NCBI GenBank assembly: GCA_958430865.1
Contig: CAUDNR010000486.1
Location: forward strand, 6,717 to 17,872
From: Entrophospora sp. SA101
Taxonomy: Eukaryota; Glomeromycota; Glomeromycetes; Entrophosporales; Entrophosporaceae
Reading direction: 5' to 3'
DNA: 11,156 nucleotides
Made by a program: the position numbers and the translations under genes. The stretch's first letter is position 1. Every line of letters begins with the position of its first letter. Positions 6,747-11,156 of this stretch are shown one piece after another. The notes beneath the pieces were generated by a model that was not told the origin of the DNA, did no database searches, and saw only the letters and a list, made by a program, of their open reading frames with translations.

Positions 6747-6842
6747 CGTAATTGATTTCGTCACGCGTAATTGATTTCGTCACCTGTAATTGATTTCGTC
6801 ACCCGTAATTGATTTCGTCACCCGTAATTAATTTCGTAATTA
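6747..6842. repeat. 19-bp tandem array in the right part of the MITE
   Basis: Units of CGTAATTGATTTCGTCACC start at 6747, 6766, 6785 and 6804 with 19-bp spacing, then a shortened copy CGTAATTAATTTCG at 6823. Next comes TACGTA-rich sequence with three exact ACGTATT units at 6854-6874. The inverted single counterpart is in the left arm near 6250-6268. Such arrays in subterminal DNA are commonly transposase-binding sites; that function is inferred here. Confidence 0.8.
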
Positions 6843-6906
6843 ATTTCGTAACTACGTATTACGTATTACGTATTACTTTTTGGCAAAATAATTACCATCC
6901 CATGTA

Positions 6907-7226
6907 CATTAGCAATCCATTAAAATCCCTCATATCATTCCAGCGAATATGAGAAAGAAAGGAAGTCAGGTATGTCTTATTGATTAGTAATTAATCAAAA
7001 CCGAATTTTGTGCTCAATCCAATAAGTTTCATATTTTTATATGACCTGCCATCTATGTATACCCACCATCCTTGGACCAAAATCAGGTAATATATTCTCC
7101 TCATTCAGGCGATTCTAACCAGCCCAAATCCATCAAAATCGGACCATTAGATAAAAGTTATTACGTCCCAAAATTTAGCCTATTTGAATTCACTGCCCAT
7201 GATTATGTGTGAATAATAATAACACA
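6907..7226. other. Spacer between MITE and the hAT-disrupted gene
   Basis: No gene is supported. A possible mini-exon, ATG AGA AAG AAA GGA AGT CAG followed by the strong donor GTATGT, occurs at about 6950-6970. Joining it to the acceptor ATTCAG near 7109 gives only a 20-residue peptide, so I do not call it. The stretch is the expected 3' flank of the minus-strand gene ending at 7227. Confidence 0.35.
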
Positions 7227-7331
7227 CTAATTTTTCGAATTGAACATACCCATACTATAAATATCTAGTAAGAGATACTCAATCAGAATTTGCAATTGAA
7301 TTAATTCAACTAATAACAAAGAAATGAGTAA
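7227..7331 (-). pseudogene. Probable 3' part of the minus-strand gene split by the hAT element
   Basis: On the minus strand the frame starting LLISLLLVELIQLQILIEY at 7331 runs 34 residues (tail GMFNSKN) to TAG at 7227-7229. If the hAT element and one 8-bp target copy are removed, this frame follows the ISPE end of the minus-strand frame at 9521 without a shift. The hydrophobic leucine-rich composition could also arise from AT-rich non-coding DNA, and the frame match has a one-in-three chance of being accidental. In the present sequence it follows the transposon end, so it is disconnected. Confidence 0.35.
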
Positions 7332-7339
7332 CCCATTAG

Positions 7340-7356
7340 TAGAGGTCCCAGGTTTA
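7340..7356 (+). repeat. Left terminal inverted repeat of the hAT element
   Basis: TAGAGGTCCCAGGTTTA pairs with 9504-9520 on the opposite strand with three mismatches. Confidence 0.8.
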
Positions 7357-7363
7357 TGCGTTT

Positions 7364-7457
7364 GCATAATTTTCACATAATTTGGATTTTTAATGCATAA
7401 TTTATGCAGCGCATAATTGACAATTTGTTGCATAATTTGCATAATTTTTGCATAATT
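7364..7457 (+). repeat. Left subterminal GCATAATT repeats of the hAT element
   Basis: Six exact copies of GCATAATT lie at 7364, 7395, 7411, 7430, 7439 and 7450, plus near-copies such as CACATAATT at 7374. Clustered short repeats just inside the ends of hAT elements are typical binding sites for the transposase zinc finger. They also lie just before the transposase ATG at 7486, so they could affect its expression. Confidence 0.75.
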
Positions 7458-7831
7458 GTACTACATAAATAAAAAAAAATAAAAAATGGTTGTTTCCACT
7501 TTCCAAAGAGCCAAAGAAAAAAATTACAAAGATGATTTTTATGCTGATGGGACAAAATTATTTTGTATTTCTTGCAGACATGTAATAGACCATAAACAAA
7601 AGTCAACAATTGACAACCATTTAGAAAGTACTTCTCATAAAAAAAATAAATTAGAAATACAAAATTCTAGCAGAGTTATACCAAGACAACAAACCATCAC
7701 TTCTTTGCATAAAAATATATCTGAATGCCAAGGGATTAATATAAATCTAGTAAAAACACTTGTAGAAGCAAACATACCTTTGGAAAAAATTGACTCTTTG
7801 AAATCATTTTTTAAAGAAAATTTTAAAGAAG

Positions 7832-7917
7832 GTAAATAATTTTGATAAATAATTTTAAAATATTGATAATTTGATAAATAATTTAAAATATTGATAATTT
7901 TAAAAAATAATTAACAG
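7832..7917 (+). other. Transposase intron 1
   Basis: The donor is GAAG|GTAAAT and the acceptor TTAACAG. It is a phase-1 junction giving a glycine codon, followed by GGIVGSN and then the TAA nonsense codon at 7941. Confidence 0.75.
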
Positions 7918-8683
7918 GAGGAGGTATTGTGGGCTCAAATTAATTACGTGAGCATTATTTACCAATAGTTTATGAGCAAGCAATAAACAAAATAATGAAT
8001 GAAGTTAGAGATAAGCATATTTGCATTACAGTTGATGAAACAATGGATGCATGTGGTCGTAGTGCAGTTAATATTTTATTTAGCTATGGAAAATATACCA
8101 AACTAGTAAAGACCTCTTTTTTAGAGATTGTCAATTATTCAACAATTTCCCAATTAATAATTACAACAATTAACTCTTATAATATTCCTTATGATAGACT
8201 TACTTTTTTAATTAGTGATAGTGCTTCTTATATGTTAAAAGCATTTAGAGATTGTTTATCACCTTTAATACCTAATTTACTTCACAACACTTGTTTTGCT
8301 CATATCTTTAATTTAGTGGGGGAAACATGGATAGATTTTGATGACTTTAAAATATTAGATCAGGTAGTTGGTTTTATTAAATCAGCATTTGTACATAGTG
8401 GTAGAAGAAAACGAAGATGGCTACAACATTTGACAGAGGCAAATAATTCTGACAGAGATTCAAAACTTCCACCTTTACCAGTTAAAACTCGCTGGAATAG
8501 TTGGTTTAATTTTGTATTTTGGTTAGATGCTAATTTCTTACATTTGGTTTCATTTGTTCCAAAAGAATCATTAATTTCTGATGCACCAAAATCAATCATG
8601 CAATTAAATGAAATTTTTTCAAATCCTCATAGAATTTCTTATTTACATTTAATCATTAAGTTTATAACTTTAAATGCAAGAAG

Positions 8684-8755
8684 GTAATAGAATTTTAAAT
8701 TTTAATCTTTTTTCCTCCTAATTATCATAAGTAATTACTTTAAAAATAAAAATAG
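8684..8755 (+). other. Transposase intron 2
   Basis: The donor is AGAAG|GTAATAG and the acceptor AAAAATAG. The phase-2 junction makes an arginine codon and restores NARR-LIQDLEFF, a typical hAT stretch. Confidence 0.8.
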
Positions 8756-9446
8756 ATTGATCCAGGACTTAGAATTTTTTAAAATTTGTGACAAGGCTAT
8801 AGCACCTTATGTTTTCTTACACATTGAAAATACAAAGAATTTATTAAGAGCTGGCATTGAAAATCCTCCCTTAAATCAAAGTATGATTGATTTATGTAGA
8901 ATTCAAAATGTATCAGAAGAATCTTTAATACCAACATTTTCTCAAGCCTTTAACCTTGCCTACAACAAATTATATAAACATGTTAATAGACATTCAGCAT
9001 TACCACTTTTTAAAGAAATCCAATGTTTTAATCCAAAATTTATTAGAGCTTCTTCATCTCAAAAAAATATTTTGTTATATTCATTTATCAAAGAATTTAT
9101 AAATCCAGAAGATGAATTGATTAATGAATGGAGTATTTATTGTGGTGATAATGAATTTTTGGAGGAAAATTTAGATTTAAATAAATATTGGAATGATAAA
9201 CAACAAATATTACCATTACTTTCTAGGATTGCTTTAGAGTATATATGGCTTCCAGTGTCTGGGGTGGATGTGGAACGAAGCTTTTCATATTACAAAAATA
9301 TTTTAAGTGATAGATGACATAATCTTTCAGAAAATTCATTAGAAATGCTTAATGTTTTATATTATAACAAATAATATTTATTTAAAATTATTTGTTTTTA
9401 ATGAGATTATAAAGTTTATTATAAAATGTTAATAAAAAAATATAGC

Positions 9447-9486
9447 GCATAATTTGCATAATCTACCAAGTGTTGCATGCATAATT
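9447..9486 (+). repeat. Right subterminal GCATAATT repeats of the hAT element
   Basis: Copies lie at 9447 and 9479, with GCATAATC at 9456. They have the same orientation as those at the left end, so the two subterminal regions are in direct rather than inverted orientation. Confidence 0.7.
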
Positions 9487-9503
9487 TGATGTTTGTTGCC
9501 AAA

Positions 9504-9520
9504 TAAATCTGGGGTCTCTA
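9504..9520 (-). repeat. Right terminal inverted repeat of the hAT element
   Basis: Read on the minus strand it is TAGAGACCCCAGATTTA. Its first three bases, TAG, serve as the stop codon of the minus-strand frame that enters the element from the right. Confidence 0.8.
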
Positions 9521-9997
9521 TTCAGGACTAATACTATTTCCTTTAATAATAGTAGTAACAAAATAATATCCTTTCAATTCTATTATAGTTTTCATACCAA
9601 CTCTGAGTGGATATAGTGGTGAAATATTGTTTGTATTTGGTGAAGCTTGAATCCACCATTCTTTAGCATTTATTCCATAATGTAAATTAGGAACAATCTC
9701 ACCTTTAGAAAGTAAAGTTACGTGGTAATTTTTATTGGTATTCATTGGATTTATTATATAGACAGCGTGAGATTCTTTTTTAGAAGAAAAAATTATAATT
9801 AACTTAACTCTGCAGATCATTATTACTTTTCTATATACACATGATCGGCGAAACACGAATTAATGATTTTTTGATTTTTTTGCCAATCATTTAATATGAA
9901 ATTTCCCCCGCATTTTTATAATAAATTGATTGACATTTCTCTGATGCATAGACGGATCATCAATTAATTCTTTTTTTAAATAAGTATATCCATGTGA
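9518..9997 (-). pseudogene. Minus-strand host gene remnant, truncated by the hAT insertion
   Basis: One frame holds protein-like sequence from 9997 down to 9518. It begins SHGYTYLKKELIDDPSMHQR then NVNQFIIKMRGKFHIK, meets TGA at 9887-9889 and TAA at 9860-9862, then is open for 113 codons: FRRSCVYRKV, KESHAVYIINPMNTNKNYHV, TLLSKGEIVPNLHYGINAKE, WWIQASPNTNNIS and GYYFVTTIIKGNSISPE. The alternating hydrophobic pattern of the last part suggests a beta-rich domain, but I do not recognise the family. No donor site lies before the TGA, so the stops look like lesions rather than introns. The final TAG (9518-9520) belongs to the transposon end. The likely original continuation is at 7331-7227. TAA at 9998-10000 bounds the frame upstream. 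Confidence 0.55.
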
Positions 9998-10155
9998 TTA
10001 TCTACAAAATTTAGCCCGGCCCAAAAGTTCGTTATAGGGTGTAACTGTATGTGTTAAATTTGGTTAAATAACTCCACAAAAAAAAAGAATAAAATAGGGT
10101 TTGAAGACATTTTTTCATATGAAATTTCAATGTCGATCATTAAAAAAATTTTGCA
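9998..10155. other. Spacer upstream of the 10156-10644 pseudogene
   Basis: This is AT-rich DNA with no supported gene. It contains a GCCCGGCCCAAAAGTTCG stretch (about 10012-10031) and GGGTGTAAC, which slightly recalls the MITE ends at 4556-5136 but does not align well enough to call. Confidence 0.3.
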
Positions 10156-10644
10156 GTAGAAATTAAAATTCTCAATCTTCCAAAAACGTTTCTATTAGAC
10201 TTGGGGAACTTTGTTAAATTGAACGGAAAAATACTAGAAAATGTTGCAATTAAAAGTAAACCACTTGATGTTCAAATCTAAGAAACTTTGCTTCAGCTCA
10301 ATTGTAAAAAATTAGATAATTTATAAATGAGCAATTAATGGAAACATTCACAAACTGTATTATATGATAAATTATATACATACATTAGATGGCAATAGAA
10401 TACTCAAGGTGTTAAATCAAGTATTACCAAAATATTTGGATACACTTAATTTCGCAAGAGTTCACTTTTTTGACGATGAGGTTGATAACGATGATACTTT
10501 GGATCTGTTAATGGACACAATTGGACCCAAACTCTTGAATTGAGATTGACAACAAGAAATTTATTGGAAAAAGACGAAACACTATTAAAGACTTGGGATT
10601 TCTTGATTATGAATAATAATAGGTTTATCGAGTATAATAATTAA
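10156..10644 (+). pseudogene. C-terminal remnant of a protein gene in three frames, possibly F-box/LRR-like
   Basis: After a candidate acceptor TTTTGCAG (ending 10156), frame one reads EIKILNLPKTFLLDLGNF, VKLNGKILENVAIKSKPLDV, then TAA 10279-10281 and continues ETLLQLNCKKLDNL to TAA 10324. Sense-like text persists to about 10395 (TVLYDKLYTYIRWQ). Frame two, which contains ATG 10364, reads RILKVLNQVLPKYLDTLNFA then RVHFFDDEVDNDDTLDLLMD and IGPKLL to TGA 10541-10543. Frame three overlaps it from 10537: ELRLTTRNLLEKDETLLKTW then DFLIMNNNRFIEYNN, TAA 10642-10644. Two frameshifts and at least two in-frame stops make it a pseudogene. The repeated Leu/Asn strand-like spacing resembles the C-terminal LRR-like part of the large F-box families of Glomeromycotina. 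That assignment is from memory of style only. Confidence 0.5.
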
Positions 10645-11063
10645 ATTTAACAAGTTACTGACCGTTACATGATTTTTTTAATTCATATACAGTAACTGAA
10701 TTAATAATTTCGAGATTTTCTCACAAAACTTTAATTATTTATTAACTCTTTTAATGGAAATTAAAATAAGATAATCTATCAACAAAAGTATTATTATTAT
10801 CATTTAAATGTTTTTGTGACAAGTTACATTATAAACAAAAATGTGTCAAAAATTAAGCATAATTTAAATAATACACAGGTATTAATATTAATGCTTTGGC
10901 AGCAATAAAAACGCATTATTTGTTTATTCATTAATAAACGCATTATTACTAAATATATTTGCAATAATTTTACGTTCTAATACTTTTTCACAACAAATTT
11001 GAACTGGCATAATCAATAAACAAGTTTATGAGCTGTTTTGATTCGCACTAAAAGATAAAAATG
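10645..11063. other. Convergent intergenic region with paired polyadenylation motifs
   Basis: Between a plus-strand pseudogene end and a minus-strand gene end there is AT-rich sequence with no supported gene. AATAAA occurs on the plus strand at 10904-10909 and 10933-10938 and on the minus strand at 10923-10928. The last two form the arms of the hairpin GTTTATTCATTAATAAAC (10922-10939). A 12-bp direct repeat, AAACGCATTATT, flanks it (10909-10920 and 10936-10947). Confidence 0.45.
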
Positions 11064-11156
11064 TTAATTAAAATCATATCTATCTTTTTTTCCTGGTTGT
11101 GTTACTGTATCGTCCAATTGATCTACAGTTTTTTGTGGTGGTTGACGAACTACTGA
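11064..11156 (-). CDS. C-terminal end of an unknown minus-strand gene (partial)
   Basis: The minus strand is open from the right edge for 30 codons: SVVRQPPQKTVDQLDDTVT then QPGKKDRYDFN and TAA at 11064-11066. The hydrophilic, Gln/Pro/Asp/Lys-rich composition is that of a genuine, probably disordered, C-terminal tail. It contrasts with the simple AT-rich spacer that follows the stop. It is too short to be found by a length cut-off and the rest lies outside the window. The family is not recognised. The minus-strand AATAAA at 10928-10923 could serve as its polyadenylation signal, about 135 nt after the stop. Confidence 0.55.
   Translation of the reverse strand, partial: SVVRQPPQKTVDQLDDTVTQPGKKDRYDFN

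Larger units (their letters stand above)
6168..6906. mobile_element. 735-bp MITE with CATGGGATGGTAATT termini and TA target duplication
   Basis: The left end, CATGGGATGGTAATT at 6170, is matched by AATTACCATCCCATG ending at 6904. TA lies immediately outside both ends (6168-6169 and 6905-6906), as expected for Tc1/mariner-type insertion. Inside the ends are TACGTAATTA-rich subterminal repeats: one TTACGGGCGACGAAATTAATT unit on the left and an inverted array of about five on the right. There is no open frame of useful length, so it is non-autonomous. Two further palindromic structures sit inside it (6314-6645 and 6469-6579), suggesting nested insertions. TA is a frequent dinucleotide here, so the duplication on its own is weak evidence; the matching 15-bp ends are the main support. 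Confidence 0.75.
7486..9374 (+). pseudogene. hAT-family transposase with BED zinc finger, two nonsense codons
   Basis: This would cut and reinsert the surrounding element. Exons are 7486-7831, 7918-8683 and 8756-9374, with GT-AG introns of 86 and 72 nt; spliced length is 577 codons including TAA 9372-9374. Exon 1 carries a BED-type finger (LFCISC, then NHLESTSH). Exon 2 has ITVDETMD (Asp about codon 155), LISDSASYM (Asp about 216), the hAT CxxH motif CFAHIFNLV (about 241-244) and TRWNSW (about 306-311). Exon 3 has the hAT C-terminal dimerisation region LPVSGVDVERSFSYYKN with the catalytic Glu about codon 544. TAA 7941-7943 (codon 124) and TGA 9315-9317 (codon 558) interrupt the frame, with normal sequence following each, such as LREHYLPIVYEQ and HNLSENSLEMLNVLYYN. 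The start is ATG 7486, just after an A-rich leader. Otherwise the motifs are intact, so inactivation seems recent. Confidence 0.9.
7340..9520 (+). mobile_element. Full-length hAT transposon (2.18 kb)
   Basis: Terminal inverted repeats are TAGAGGTCCCAGGTTTA (7340-7356) and the reverse complement of 9504-9520, TAGAGACCCCAGATTTA: 14 of 17 positions match. Between them is one gene, a BED-finger hAT transposase on the plus strand. Both subterminal regions are dense in GCATAATT. The expected 8-bp target duplication is not intact: CCCATTAG on the left and TTCAGGAC on the right share three of eight bases. The insertion is therefore old, or one flank has been rearranged. The transposase has nonsense codons, so this copy is non-autonomous. 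Confidence 0.85.

Noticed and set aside
4200..6876. CRISPR-like array
   Set aside because: The tandem units are contiguous with no unique spacers, and the context is eukaryotic.
6950..7109. Mini-exon MRKKGSQ followed by strong donor GTATGT and acceptor near 7109
   Set aside because: Joining gives only about 20 residues before a stop, and no other exon could be linked.
7332..7442. Minus-strand frame continuing from the transposon end (MQIMQQIVNYALHKL...)
   Set aside because: This part is the antisense of the hAT subterminal GCATAATT repeats. Only the portion below 7332 may be host sequence.
7373..7609. Minus-strand frame of 78 codons
   Set aside because: It is antisense to the subterminal repeats and the BED-finger exon, so it is a shadow.
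8360..8599. Minus-strand frame of 79 codons
   Set aside because: It is antisense to transposase exon 2, which has clear hAT motifs.
10012..10045. Possible further MITE end (GCCCGGCCCAAAAGTTCG with GGGTGTAAC)
   Set aside because: It resembles the 4556-5136 ends only in short patches and has no inverted partner nearby.
1..11156. A new multi-gene defence, biosynthetic or signalling system
   Set aside because: The readable genes are a transposase, two unrelated gene ends at the window edges and several dead remnants; nothing links them into one function.

Overview
The window looks like a gene-poor, repeat-rich piece of an AT-rich eukaryotic genome. Supporting signs are short GT-AG introns, poly-Q/poly-N/poly-S coding, long A/T-rich spacers, AATAAA signals, a BED-finger hAT transposon and several MITE-like inverted-repeat elements. 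This fits an arbuscular mycorrhizal fungus (Glomeromycotina, Rhizophagus-like) best, but that is inference from style and not a database match. No bacterial signals, tRNA, rRNA, CRISPR or phage genes were seen.

Layout from left to right. 1-703 is the 3' part of a plus-strand gene of unknown function with a poly-Q run, poly-N/S runs and one clear intron. 704-1270 is AT-rich spacer. 1316-1570 is a triplet-phased tandem repeat of about 75 bp, followed by a short exon-like fragment ending at 1780. 2002-2122 is a small hAT-type MITE with a perfect 8-bp target duplication. About 2150-4110 is a less AT-rich island holding at least two decayed plus-strand coding remnants. 4200-4324 is a 19-bp tandem array carrying TGACGTAA-like motifs. 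About 4556-5136 is a larger inverted-repeat element related to the small MITE at its ends; it contains an exon-like reading frame on the minus strand. 5150-5960 is a heavily decayed minus-strand coding remnant. 6006-6904 is a complex TA-flanked MITE with a duplicated left end and inner, roughly concentric palindromes.

7340-9520 is the best recognised object: a full-length hAT transposon with 17-bp imperfect terminal inverted repeats, GCATAATT subterminal repeats and a three-exon transposase (576 codons when spliced) inactivated by two nonsense codons. It appears to sit inside a minus-strand gene whose two parts lie at 9521-9997 and 7227-7331. 10156-10644 is a plus-strand pseudogene spread over three frames, perhaps F-box/LRR-like. 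11064-11156 is the C-terminal end of a minus-strand gene that runs off the window.

The genes do not form a pathway. The window is best read as a transposon graveyard between two probably live host genes, one at each edge. I found no convincing new multi-gene system. The most interesting material is the nested MITE structure, the hAT insertion into a host reading frame, the exon-carrying MITE and the two 19-bp arrays.
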